IMG/VR virus record: IMGVR_UViG_3300042878_000903
Span: 1 to 64,000 of that record
DNA length: 64,000 nucleotides
Strand: one strand, 5' to 3'
DNA from: a virus
The position numbers and the translations under genes are program-made. Positions 37,570 through 45,902 of the stretch are shown one piece after another (the first letter of the stretch is position 1; every line of letters starts with the position of its first letter). The notes below the pieces were generated by a model. That model was not told where the DNA came from. It did not search any database and was given only the letters and a program-made list of their open reading frames with translations.

Positions 37570-38059
37570 TGTTTGGCACCCACATTTTTTCTTTTCCTTT
37601 GTTGTGATATCTAGCCATAACAAACAGTAGGTCTGATAGACGATTTAAATATTTAGCAATGTTTGGATTAATATTTTCTATTTTCCAAACTTCACGCTCT
37701 GCTCTTCTAACGATAGTTCTTGCATTATGCAATGCTCCAGTAGGCAAAACAAAAGATCTAAGTGGCTCTAGGTATTCATTATAGTCATCAATTACATTCT
37801 CTAAATATATAATCCTGTTTTCAGATATTTTTATTGTTTCGGCACCTGCAAGCTCTGCGCCAAGGTCAAATAGGTCGCTTTGAACTCTTTCGATAACGTC
37901 ATTATATTCATCGATTGCCATTCCAATAGCAGAGTTAGCCTCATCTACGGCGCCGATGGCTTCCATGATAGGGCTAGTCTTAGAAACTCTATCGTTGTTG
38001 GCATTAGACGTTTGGCCATCATCACCTGTTTTGGTATAAATCTTACTTAGTATTACCAT
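37562..38059 (-). CDS. ATP:cob(I)alamin adenosyltransferase (PduO type), 165 aa
   Basis: Makes adenosylcobalamin (coenzyme B12). Conserved motifs are IYTKTGDDGQTS (ATP site) near the start, RRAEREVW and YLNRLSDLLFVMAR. The ATG at 38059 is chosen because AAGGG precedes it and it forms a TGATG junction with the gene upstream. Rare in phages. The next gene but one upstream is a secreted protein with a possible transcobalamin-like fold, so a B12-related set is plausible. No B12-dependent enzyme is recognised in the window. Confidence 0.92.
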   Translation of the reverse strand: MVILSKIYTKTGDDGQTSNANNDRVSKTSPIMEAIGAVDEANSAIGMAIDEYNDVIERVQSDLFDLGAELAGAETIKISENRIIYLENVIDDYNEYLEPLRSFVLPTGALHNARTIVRRAEREVWKIENINPNIAKYLNRLSDLLFVMARYHNKGKEKMWVPNNG

Positions 38060-38205
38060 CAGTGTCCCTTTATCGCTCTCCAAATATCAATTCCAATTTT
38101 ATTAACAATATACATTATGAATAACGTAACTGCTAGCTGAATTGCATACTCTATAGATATTTTGTTTTTTGTTTTATTTGGCTTATCCAATAAATTTAAG
38201 GCCAT
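38059..38205 (-). CDS. Single-pass membrane peptide, 48 aa
   Basis: One hydrophobic segment (residues 20-36) with basic ends. Overlaps both the secreted protein upstream and the adenosyltransferase downstream (TGATG). It might be part of a B12 uptake or handling set by position only. Confidence 0.6.
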   Translation of the reverse strand: MALNLLDKPNKTKNKISIEYAIQLAVTLFIMYIVNKIGIDIWRAIKGH

Positions 38206-38645
38206 CTCAATTCCCCATCACTTGAAAAAACCAACCCTATACTGTCACCAGCGTACAAGGTTGTTTCATTAATTGCTTTTTCTGCCCAGCCCCACTCATT
38301 TCTTGGGAAAAGAAGAACCTGCTTCTTTTTTATAATTACTGCCCAGTATGCATCTTCAGGAGGCATCTCACTACAAGATTCCTCTTTGCTTGAAGGAAGA
38401 TTGTTTAACCTACATAATACTGCATCTCCGTATTTAACGGTTCCCTCTGTACTGTATCCAGATTGTTTTATAAAATCTAATGCATTTATATTGTCTTGCT
38501 CTATGCATTCGTTAAATTTATTTTGTTTGGTAAGAGATCCATAGTCTACATATAGATTTATGCAAGAAGGCTTTACTACAAACGCTTGTATCGTAAATGC
38601 AAAAGAAACTGCTACAAATAACGATATGATTATTCTGTTTTTCAT
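38196..38645 (-). CDS. Secreted DUF4430-like protein, 149 aa
   Basis: The signal peptide (residues 1-22) is followed by a beta-rich domain with the ALDFIKQSGY helix, a short LCRLNNLPS loop, YWAVIIKKK, and a C-terminal LYAGDSIGLVF. This order matches DUF4430, the fold of the C-terminal domain of transcobalamin and intrinsic factor. Cys positions could form two disulfides. With the adenosyltransferase it suggests cobalamin capture; direct binding is not shown. Confidence 0.6.
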   Translation of the reverse strand: MKNRIIISLFVAVSFAFTIQAFVVKPSCINLYVDYGSLTKQNKFNECIEQDNINALDFIKQSGYSTEGTVKYGDAVLCRLNNLPSSKEESCSEMPPEDAYWAVIIKKKQVLLFPRNEWGWAEKAINETTLYAGDSIGLVFSSDGELRWP

Positions 38646-38980
38646 GAGTTATATCTAACTACGTATTTAAGTGCATCTACAAGTTTGTCGATGGACTCTT
38701 TTACTGAATAGTAAATATTTTTCTTGTTGTTGTTTACTGTGCCAGCTTTGTCTTTAGCAATTGTTGAATATACTGAAGCAAGTACCGCAAATTTAGTAGA
38801 CATGGCCTGAAGCTCCATAATTAAATGCGGGGCTTTTGCAGAAGGAACATCTGGATTCAGCAAAAGCTTTACAACAATAGCCAGAGCCTTGTCTAAGTGC
38901 TCATCCTGCATAAACTCATGCAGATCATTAAACTCAGTTATATTACTAATGAGTTCAAGTGTATTCTTGTCCTCTGTCAT
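38642..38980 (-). CDS. Helical hypothetical protein, 112 aa
   Basis: All-helical, soluble. The segment LHEFMQDEHLDKALAIVVKLL...MELQAMSTKFAVLA is a pattern I recall from hypothetical actinophage proteins near replication genes. Four-base overlap with the secreted gene. Confidence 0.68.
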   Translation of the reverse strand: MTEDKNTLELISNITEFNDLHEFMQDEHLDKALAIVVKLLLNPDVPSAKAPHLIMELQAMSTKFAVLASVYSTIAKDKAGTVNNNKKNIYYSVKESIDKLVDALKYVVRYNS

Positions 38981-39075
38981 TTTTTAATCCTCTTATCTAA
39001 TTTGTCTATAAATAAACCTAATGGGTAGCCAACTAAAAATCCTATTGCTATACCGCTAAGCAAAAACATTTCCAT
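38977..39075 (-). CDS. Single-pass membrane peptide, 32 aa
   Basis: Residues 3-24 are hydrophobic with Gly-rich packing; the tail is basic (KLDKRIKK). TAATG overlap with the DUF6065-like gene and ATGA with the 112-aa gene. Function unknown. Confidence 0.58.
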   Translation of the reverse strand: MEMFLLSGIAIGFLVGYPLGLFIDKLDKRIKK

Positions 39076-39770
39076 TACTTATTATCCTTTTCATAGTTTA
39101 CGTTTAGCCTTATTTTATCTACTTCATGTTTTCCTATTGTTTTGCCTGTATGATCAATTCCCCTTTTATACATCCTGGGCCTAATACCTTCAGAATTTTT
39201 TTCTTTTAAATAACTCATATATTCTTCACTATCTTGAATTTTTTCAAATGGCCACTTAGAATTTTTAATATTAAAGCTTGAGCCCTGTATCGATCCAATT
39301 GATATTGGAAGTACGCATGCTATATTTGTTCCAGCTGGCACAAAATATTCTTTATTGGGAGTATCAAGTTTCCAAACAATAGTAAATGTACCAGTAAATA
39401 CTGATGTAGACAATATTGTACTTAAAACTTGTGCTCCGTCCAGATACTCATTTGGAACTGGCATTGTGAGCATACTAGTATTTTCATCGGTTTTAAATAT
39501 TAAATTGGTGGTAAAACTTACTGTTCCCTCTCCTCTACCGACCCAAATATTTTCTTTACCAATAATGCCAACTGCTCCGTCGTGTTTAGAGCCATCCCAA
39601 ATAAAAGATATGTCGTGTTCAAAATAAATACCGTATCCTAAAGTATTTGCCATTGCTATTGGATGGCAATTATAAACATATGAATGCATCCAGTCTCTTT
39701 GAAGCTCTAGTGGTCTAATTTTTGCTGTTGGGAAAGATGTGTCATCTATATAAACATCTACGCTATGCAT
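39075..39770 (-). CDS. DUF6065-like protein, 231 aa
   Basis: The early segment RDWMHSYVYNCHPIAMANTLGYGIYFEHD resembles DUF6065, proteins of unknown function found in phages and bacteria. Beta-rich, soluble; late Arg/Lys-rich segment. It overlaps the 101-aa gene by 8 bases. Confidence 0.65.
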   Translation of the reverse strand: MHSVDVYIDDTSFPTAKIRPLELQRDWMHSYVYNCHPIAMANTLGYGIYFEHDISFIWDGSKHDGAVGIIGKENIWVGRGEGTVSFTTNLIFKTDENTSMLTMPVPNEYLDGAQVLSTILSTSVFTGTFTIVWKLDTPNKEYFVPAGTNIACVLPISIGSIQGSSFNIKNSKWPFEKIQDSEEYMSYLKEKNSEGIRPRMYKRGIDHTGKTIGKHEVDKIRLNVNYEKDNK

Positions 39771-40068
39771 TATTATCCTCCCAGCATTTAATTAATTCTT
39801 CTAAAATTGCCCACTCTATTATACCAAGTCGGACTTTGCTTTCTTTACCTATAATAATTTTTAAGGCTGGGTGCATATCTCTATTTACTTTAAATGTATC
39901 TGTACAGATCTTAGACCAAACTTCTTTATTCAATGTAAATGTAGATCCCGCCTCCTTATAATCAACTAAAAATTGATTCCACTGAGCATCACCTTTTTGG
40001 TAATCTCCTCGCCCGCTATTTTTTTGTGCTTTAGCACTATCTCTTTTTACTTCGGCTCTTTCAGACAT
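39763..40068 (-). CDS. Possible Holliday-junction-resolvase-like small nuclease, 101 aa
   Basis: The pattern GRGDYQKGDAQWNQFLVDYKEAGSTFTL with VDYK resembles small phage resolvases of the PD-(D/E)XK type (Asp, then x-x-Lys). The C-terminal half is helical. The call is tentative; the RuvC-like protein at 35950 would be a second resolvase. Confidence 0.45.
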   Translation of the reverse strand: MSERAEVKRDSAKAQKNSGRGDYQKGDAQWNQFLVDYKEAGSTFTLNKEVWSKICTDTFKVNRDMHPALKIIIGKESKVRLGIIEWAILEELIKCWEDNNA

Positions 40069-40071
40069 TTA

Positions 40072-40944
40072 CTAGCCTTTAACTTCTATAAGGTTAGATG
40101 GGATAGACAGCTTTATGGTTTGTAAATCTTTTTCTACATAAGATTCTTCTGTATTAACATTATTTAAATTGTCTTGTCCAAGTGTTATGTCGTATTGTTT
40201 TTTCCACTCGATTTCGTCTTTAACATCAGAATCAATAAACGCTCTTAAAAAATACCTATCTGATTTACTAAATGGTTTTACTCCGTGATAAAATGGTTCT
40301 GTTGACGGCATTATAACGGCATCTCCAGGCATAGGCTTATACATGTATGTGTTATTTGATATAGAATCGTATACACAAATTTCCCCTCCGTCATAATTAT
40401 TATTTAAATAAAAATTAACAGTAGCAACGTGCCTCTTTGTTTTTGTTTCCCCAGGTACTGGCAATTCGTCTACATGGTATTCCATGATTAATCCAGAAGG
40501 GTTTACCTTTCCTTGAAAACCTACGTCATATCTAAAAAAATCAATCCAGTATTTTTTGTTTGTATCTTTTAACAATTCCCAATCTTTTATAAATAAGGGC
40601 CATATTCCATTTTCTTTTCCAAACTCATTAAGATAGTCTTTTCTAATAAAATTCATACATTCATTTATTTCTAGTATGTATTCTTTTTCTAGATTGAGAA
40701 ATGTATTGGTTCCAGGATCTATAGTATCTAAAAGACTAAAGTCTGCGTCTCTTCTAAATCCTTGACCATACCAGCCTCTCCATTCATTAAAGAAAGAAAT
40801 TTCTCTACTGTCCTGCAACAAATCAATTATTTCTTTGCTGTTTTTAAATATGTTTTTATATATTACAATTTGTGGAGCCACTACAATTTTTTTTATAGAG
40901 CTGAAGTCCGTATTCAATCTACCCCACCCTAACTTCGTTTTCAT
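40072..40944 (-). CDS. 2OG-Fe(II) dioxygenase, 290 aa
   Basis: Largest of the five. Iron ligands His157-Val-Asp159 and His220, with Arg230 for 2OG; the core strand motifs are FYLNNNYDGGEICVY and GDAVIMPST. Longer N-terminal extension than the others (about 130 residues), which may bind a partner. The start is uncertain: ATG 40944 overlaps the 62-aa gene, while TTG 40917 follows a GGGTGGGG ribosome-binding site. Substrate unknown; it sits between recombination genes. Confidence 0.85.
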   Translation of the reverse strand: MKTKLGWGRLNTDFSSIKKIVVAPQIVIYKNIFKNSKEIIDLLQDSREISFFNEWRGWYGQGFRRDADFSLLDTIDPGTNTFLNLEKEYILEINECMNFIRKDYLNEFGKENGIWPLFIKDWELLKDTNKKYWIDFFRYDVGFQGKVNPSGLIMEYHVDELPVPGETKTKRHVATVNFYLNNNYDGGEICVYDSISNNTYMYKPMPGDAVIMPSTEPFYHGVKPFSKSDRYFLRAFIDSDVKDEIEWKKQYDITLGQDNLNNVNTEESYVEKDLQTIKLSIPSNLIEVKG

Positions 40945-41107
40945 GTCCATCAGGACATTCCCATGCAAGGACCATAGAATCTGGATCCCAAAAAGATTCT
41001 TCTGCATTCTTATCACACTTAGAACATGGTTTTACTCCATGGATAGACTCTAAGTTTTGTTTAACAACTACCTGTGGTTTATTAATAAACTCGTTAAGAT
41101 TTGGCAT
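40919..41107 (-). CDS. Zinc-type small protein downstream of recA, 62 aa
   Basis: Start at 41107 chosen to overlap recA's end by 14 bases. CSKCDKN and a later CPDGH give a zinc-ribbon-like site. Ends just before the 2OG oxygenase. Unknown role. Confidence 0.62.
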   Translation of the reverse strand: MPNLNEFINKPQVVVKQNLESIHGVKPCSKCDKNAEESFWDPDSMVLAWECPDGHENEVRVG

Positions 41108-42098
41108 TAATTTCCTCAATCAAGGCGCCAGCAACTTTTGGGTTATCTCTAAGGTATGCTATTGCTTTAGCTCTGCCCTGAAAACGCTCTTTATTAATTG
41201 TGTACCATGCTCCGCCTTTTTCTACTAAACCGTACATTTCTGCAACATCTAGCGTTTCACCAATACGATCAACTCCTAAAGACTCTCCTTGGTAGTAAAA
41301 ATCGTATTGTCCTGAAAGGTTAGGGGGGCCGAGCTTGTTGTAATCAATAATCCAATTGACTGGTCTCCCGACACGCTGTTCAATAATTTTGTCCCCGACT
41401 TGAACGCCAGCTTTGATAGCATTAGCTTCAGCTTCTGAAGACCAGAGTTTGATAACGGTACTAGAGAAAAATTTAACTGCCATTCCTCCTGTTGGGATGT
41501 GTGAAGCATGCATTGACCCAAACTGATTTCTTTGTTGGGAGATAAGAACAAGTAGTGTGTTTTTGTTTGCATAATTTAACATTTTGACTGCGTGAGTCAT
41601 ATCCTTTGCTTCTGCGCCGATTTGCTTTGTGTCTTGCAAATCTTTCATTTCATTTCCATCTTTTTCAAAATATATACCAGGAAGCAAGGCAGAGATAGAG
41701 TCTACAACAATTACATCTACGCCAGCCTCCATTAGCTTTACACCAACGTCTACCATGTCATTTACTGTTTTAGCTTGAGAATAAATAAGGGAAGACGAAT
41801 CTACTCCCAGCTGCTCTGCCCAAGATTGGTCATAAGATGCTTCTGAATCAATCCATGCACAAGTTTTGCCTTCTTGTTGCGCTAGCGCTATCATTTGTAA
41901 ACAAAAAGAAGATTTGCCAGCAGACTTATTACCCCAAACTAATATTTGTCTTCCATATCCCAAGCCACCTTTTAAAGCAACATTTAATCCTATGCTGGGA
42001 GTCAATTGTTTATGAACTTGAACATTTTGTGCAGACTGGACTCTTGCACGTGTTTTGGGGTCTAACTTTGACATTATATCTTCTAGGGAAATAGTCAT
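41094..42098 (-). CDS. recA: RecA/UvsX-type recombinase, 334 aa
   Basis: Strand-exchange ATPase. Walker A GNKSAGKSS at about residue 53, Walker B VIVVDSISALLPG, then a MAVKFFSST segment in the L2 region. The N-terminal polymerisation helix and the C-terminal domain are short, making it phage-type. Leader of 23 bases with an AGAGAGAAG ribosome-binding site from the promoter at 42122. Works with DnaE, SSB and RecB-like enzymes in this region. Confidence 0.95.
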   Translation of the reverse strand: MTISLEDIMSKLDPKTRARVQSAQNVQVHKQLTPSIGLNVALKGGLGYGRQILVWGNKSAGKSSFCLQMIALAQQEGKTCAWIDSEASYDQSWAEQLGVDSSSLIYSQAKTVNDMVDVGVKLMEAGVDVIVVDSISALLPGIYFEKDGNEMKDLQDTKQIGAEAKDMTHAVKMLNYANKNTLLVLISQQRNQFGSMHASHIPTGGMAVKFFSSTVIKLWSSEAEANAIKAGVQVGDKIIEQRVGRPVNWIIDYNKLGPPNLSGQYDFYYQGESLGVDRIGETLDVAEMYGLVEKGGAWYTINKERFQGRAKAIAYLRDNPKVAGALIEEINAKS

Positions 42099-42121
42099 TT
42101 ATATTCTTTCTTCTCTCTACT

Positions 42122-42150
42122 AGTATACCATTTAAATCAGGGTCTGTGAA
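42122..42150 (-). promoter_or_regulatory. Promoter of recA
   Basis: On the - strand: TTCACA (42150-42145), 17 bases, TGG-TATACT (-10 at 42127-42122). 23-base leader to the ATG at 42098. Confidence 0.75.
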
Positions 42151-42161
42151 GCCCGATAGAA

Positions 42162-42359
42162 TTAATCTTTTTGCTTAAGCTTAAATGTAAATGTCTGATC
42201 ATCTTCATTATAATCTACTTGTAACTCTTTGTCTTCATTAGCTGCCTTTAAAAATTTTTCAACTGGTAAAGAAAGTTCTCCAAGGCTTTCAATTGCGGCA
42301 ACAAGTATTTTAGTAATGTTTAGTTGTGCATAAACATCTTCTATTTTTATATCACTCAT
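42162..42359 (-). CDS. Hypothetical protein, 65 aa
   Basis: Acidic helix-strand protein with no motif. ATGA overlap with the DNA polymerase stop, so co-translated with it; could be a small polymerase accessory factor, by position only. Confidence 0.65.
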   Translation of the reverse strand: MSDIKIEDVYAQLNITKILVAAIESLGELSLPVEKFLKAANEDKELQVDYNEDDQTFTFKLKQKD

Positions 42360-45300
42360 TTTATTTCCTTTACATTCATAGTTCCATCGTCTAGTTTTGA
42401 TAGAACAACCCTACATTTCATTCCCTCACGCATTTTTGCAAGGGTCATTTTATACATAGTTGGAAAAGCAATTGCTCTTGTCAACTCTTTATTTCTATTT
42501 GACAACACTATGTGGCTCATAGTTTTGCCTGCCTTTGTTACATATGGGGTAAAGTTTACAACTATATATTCGTCTTCTTCTAAGTCATATTCTTTACGAT
42601 ATAGGTAATCTACAAACATATCGTTTGATGAGGGGTCTATATCTGAAACCTTTATGTATCTTGCAATTCTATTATCTCCAACAAGAATAAAGTACATCTG
42701 GCCTACTTCAATTTGTGTTTGCTCATTATGAAAGAGCCCTATTGAACCAGTCTCATCTACAATCTCTACTCTTGCCCAACCTGTTCCACGTTTAATTCCC
42801 TTTACCATTCCAAACATAACAAACGATCCTAGGTCATCAAACTCTTCAATTGGTCTAGCCTGAGCTTTAACTCTTGGGGGAATACCTTCTAAATTAAATG
42901 TTGGTATACCCAGATACTCATAATAATTATCTTTTTCATTTCCACTTCTAGGATTATCTTTAAACGCTGCAGCACCAATTGCATTAAGTGAACTAATTGC
43001 TCTACTATTTATACCGCTTCCTTTAGCAGAAGAAATAGAAATAAAATGATTGTAGTCAATATAAGGTCTACTGTCAATAATTTTATTTGCGATGTTATCA
43101 GATATAAATTTAACTTCAGATAATCCAAATCGAATTGCATTTTCTTGAAGTGAAAAATCAAGACCTGATTCATTAATGTGAGGCAGCAGTACCTTTAATC
43201 CTAAGCGTTTAGCCTCAATTAAATATTCCGTCCTAGCATCTTTATCATTTTCGTTTTTAAGAATTGAAAACATGAACTCAAGCGGATAATAAAACTTAAG
43301 CCAAGCAGTATAATAACTAAGCATAGAGTAAGCAACGGCATGAGAACGATTAAAAGAATAACCAGCATGCGCTTCAAAATCGTGCCAGAGCGCCTCTGCC
43401 TTTTTCTTAGTAATGTGTTTTGAAGCCCCAATAACAAACCTATCTTTGAACTGGTCAAATTCTTTTGCATCTTTTTTCTTTCCAATAATCTTGCGGACCT
43501 TATCAGCCTCTGCCCAAGTCATACCGCCCAAGTGTACGCATGCCTGCATAACTTGTTCTTGATATATGATAACACCATAAGTGTTCTCGGTAAACGGCTT
43601 CATAATTGTATGCATATAATCTACAGCCTCATTGCCGTGTTTACGTTTAATATATGCAGCACCAACTGTATTCATGGCTCCTGGCCTTACAAGTGCATTA
43701 GATGCGACTAGGTCCTCAAACTTATCTGTTCCCATTTTAATAAGAAGATTAGTGTATGGTGTTGCTTCAGCTTGGAATACACCCTTAGTAAATCCTTCAC
43801 TAAGCATTTTATAAACTTCTGGATCATCAAGCGTCATGTTCGATAAAATGATATCTTTGCCTGTCCTAGATTTAATTGATTTAAGAGTATCAGAAATTAC
43901 AGACAAGGTCTTAAGTCCTAGTGCATCTAGTTTGATAAGACCTATATCTGCAACCGTATCCATATCGTATGCAACGACAGGAATTCTTCCTGATACTTTG
44001 TCTTGTGCGTCTTCTCTTGATTCAACAGGAGCATAATTTCTCAAATCATCTTTTGCCACTACAACACCTGCAGCGTGTACTCCAACGGATCTAATTCTTC
44101 CACGCAATCTGTCTGCAAGCCAAACTACTTCTGGGTATTTAACTCTAAATTCTTTTGTATTCGGGGAAGAAATAAAGTCTTCAAAAGTGTCAATTGATTT
44201 CATTGCACGATTAACTTCTTGAAGTGGGACCATAAAAATTCTTGCTGCGTCTCTAATTACACCCTTATCTTTAAAGTAAGTGTATGTAGAAATAGACGCA
44301 ACGTGTTTAAACTTTTTCTTTAAATAATCTTTAACCTCTTTACGACGACGGTCTTCAAAATCAGTATCAATATCTGGAAAGTCATTACGTTCTGGATTAA
44401 TAAAACGGAAGAACAATAAATCGTACTCTATTGGGTCCACATCAGTAATTCCTAATGTGTAACAAACTAAAGATCCAGCTGCTGAACCACGGCCAGGACC
44501 GACCATAATATTATTTTCTTTAGCCCAGTTAATCATATCTGCTACCACTAAAAAATATGATGCAAAAGATTTGTTTCTAATTACTTCTAATTCTTCCATT
44601 AATCTTTGCTCATACACATCATTGCCTAGCCAGCCGTCTGTTAAACGTAGCCTTTCTAGGCCCTGGAAGGCCATCTCAGCCAGTTTCTGGTCGGCATTGG
44701 TCTTGGGTACAGGGAGTAGGTCTAAACCACTGTTAAAATCGTATTCTTCAATTTTGTCAGATATCTCAATAGTATTATCATATATATCTGTACGAGTAAT
44801 ATCAGCCTTATTAAAATCTGCTTCAATCTCTTCTCTAGACTGAATAAACAAATTATAGTCTTGGAAAGAAATTCTACGGTCTGGGTATAGATAGTTAAAT
44901 CTTTCCATCATGTCTTTAATGTTGCGTGACATTTCAAAGTCTGAGTCTTTGTCAATTTTAGGAGATGTGGATAAGATAAGTAGTGCTTCTTCTAGTATTC
45001 TATCTTCTTCTTTGGCAAAGTGGGCATCTCCTGTTGCTACCGCCTTAATGCCAAGTTCATCTGCAAGATCTAGTAGCTTTGCATTTATTTCTGGCGGGTT
45101 GTGAGACTGTACCTCAACATAAAAGTCTTCAGAAAAAGTTTTCTTAAAATTTTGTAAAAGAAGTTTGGCCTCTCCAAATTCTCCTTTTTCAATAGCCTTA
45201 GACATAAGACCATTGAGACATCCAGAAAGTACAATGATACCTTCACTATATTCATTTAATATCTCCCTATCAATACGTGGTTTATGATAGAAACCTTCGT

Positions 45301-45637
45301 TCCAAGCAAGCTCCTGCAATATATTAATATTCTCCAGCCCCTTTTTATTTTTCGCTAGCAAAATAATATGGTTATAGGCCTGAATAGATTTATCGGTTTT
45401 AGATGATCTATCAAATCTATCGGTTGGAGATATGTACGCCTCAACACCAAGAATTGGCTTAATGCCAGTTTCCTTTGCGGCAATTTGCATATCTCTATGT
45501 GAAGAGAGAGTGCCATGGTCTGTAATTGCAATCGCAGTTTGTCCAGCATCTAACGCCGCTTGACATAATTCTTTAGGTGAATTTAGTCCATCCATTAATG
45601 AATAGTATGAATGAACGTGGAGATGTGTAAAACTCAT
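42356..45637 (-). CDS. dnaE: DNA polym. III alpha subunit (DnaE type), 1093 aa
   Basis: C-family replicative polymerase. The N-terminal PHP domain keeps its metal ligands (HLHVHSYYS, ITDHGTL, GVEAYIS, TGDAHF), so it may proofread or remove pyrophosphate. The polymerase core has PDIDTDFEDRRR with catalytic Asp residues and the usual palm/thumb. The C-terminal OB-like domain is shortened. The ATG at 45637 was chosen for its TAATG junction and because it gives the usual MSFTHLHVHS start. No separate epsilon exonuclease or sliding clamp is visible in the window. Confidence 0.97.
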   Translation of the reverse strand: MSFTHLHVHSYYSLMDGLNSPKELCQAALDAGQTAIAITDHGTLSSHRDMQIAAKETGIKPILGVEAYISPTDRFDRSSKTDKSIQAYNHIILLAKNKKGLENINILQELAWNEGFYHKPRIDREILNEYSEGIIVLSGCLNGLMSKAIEKGEFGEAKLLLQNFKKTFSEDFYVEVQSHNPPEINAKLLDLADELGIKAVATGDAHFAKEEDRILEEALLILSTSPKIDKDSDFEMSRNIKDMMERFNYLYPDRRISFQDYNLFIQSREEIEADFNKADITRTDIYDNTIEISDKIEEYDFNSGLDLLPVPKTNADQKLAEMAFQGLERLRLTDGWLGNDVYEQRLMEELEVIRNKSFASYFLVVADMINWAKENNIMVGPGRGSAAGSLVCYTLGITDVDPIEYDLLFFRFINPERNDFPDIDTDFEDRRRKEVKDYLKKKFKHVASISTYTYFKDKGVIRDAARIFMVPLQEVNRAMKSIDTFEDFISSPNTKEFRVKYPEVVWLADRLRGRIRSVGVHAAGVVVAKDDLRNYAPVESREDAQDKVSGRIPVVAYDMDTVADIGLIKLDALGLKTLSVISDTLKSIKSRTGKDIILSNMTLDDPEVYKMLSEGFTKGVFQAEATPYTNLLIKMGTDKFEDLVASNALVRPGAMNTVGAAYIKRKHGNEAVDYMHTIMKPFTENTYGVIIYQEQVMQACVHLGGMTWAEADKVRKIIGKKKDAKEFDQFKDRFVIGASKHITKKKAEALWHDFEAHAGYSFNRSHAVAYSMLSYYTAWLKFYYPLEFMFSILKNENDKDARTEYLIEAKRLGLKVLLPHINESGLDFSLQENAIRFGLSEVKFISDNIANKIIDSRPYIDYNHFISISSAKGSGINSRAISSLNAIGAAAFKDNPRSGNEKDNYYEYLGIPTFNLEGIPPRVKAQARPIEEFDDLGSFVMFGMVKGIKRGTGWARVEIVDETGSIGLFHNEQTQIEVGQMYFILVGDNRIARYIKVSDIDPSSNDMFVDYLYRKEYDLEEDEYIVVNFTPYVTKAGKTMSHIVLSNRNKELTRAIAFPTMYKMTLAKMREGMKCRVVLSKLDDGTMNVKEIK

Positions 45638-45843
45638 TAATATCCGCCCATGCATTCGTTTCTTGTATGATAAAGTCTTATCTTAATCATAGTTTTTTTG
45701 TTTGGTGCGTAAAGCTTTTCTCCGCAACATGCAGTTTTTAAATACCATTCTTTTGTAAAGAAATCGTACAGCATGCCTTTATAGTGTTTATATTTATTAG
45801 CAACAAATGTCTCAAATGGGTCTGGGATTTCATATGTTAGCAT
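45637..45843 (-). CDS. Small Cys-containing protein, 68 aa
   Basis: Leads the polymerase operon. Basic, with CC and a later Cys. Starts six bases after TAGAAT (leaderless) and couples to dnaE by TAATG. Unknown function. Confidence 0.65.
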   Translation of the reverse strand: MLTYEIPDPFETFVANKYKHYKGMLYDFFTKEWYLKTACCGEKLYAPNKKTMIKIRLYHTRNECMGGY

Positions 45844-45849
45844 AATGTT

Positions 45850-45878
45850 ATTCTACTAAATAAAGCAGGGGCAGTCAA
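45850..45878 (-). promoter_or_regulatory. Leaderless promoter of the polymerase operon
   Basis: On the - strand: TTGACT (45878-45873), 17 bases, TAGAAT (45855-45850), six bases, ATG at 45843. The -35 runs from the loop into the 3' arm of the terminator at 45866. Confidence 0.85.
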
Positions 45879-45891
45879 TAGACTGCCCCTG
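45866..45891 (-). terminator. Intrinsic terminator after the SSB gene
   Basis: Perfect 11-bp stem (CAGGGGCAGTC with its complement) and a 4-base loop, then CTTTATTT on the - strand. 12 bases after the SSB stop. Confidence 0.88.
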
Positions 45892-45902
45892 ACTATAAAT
45901 AG

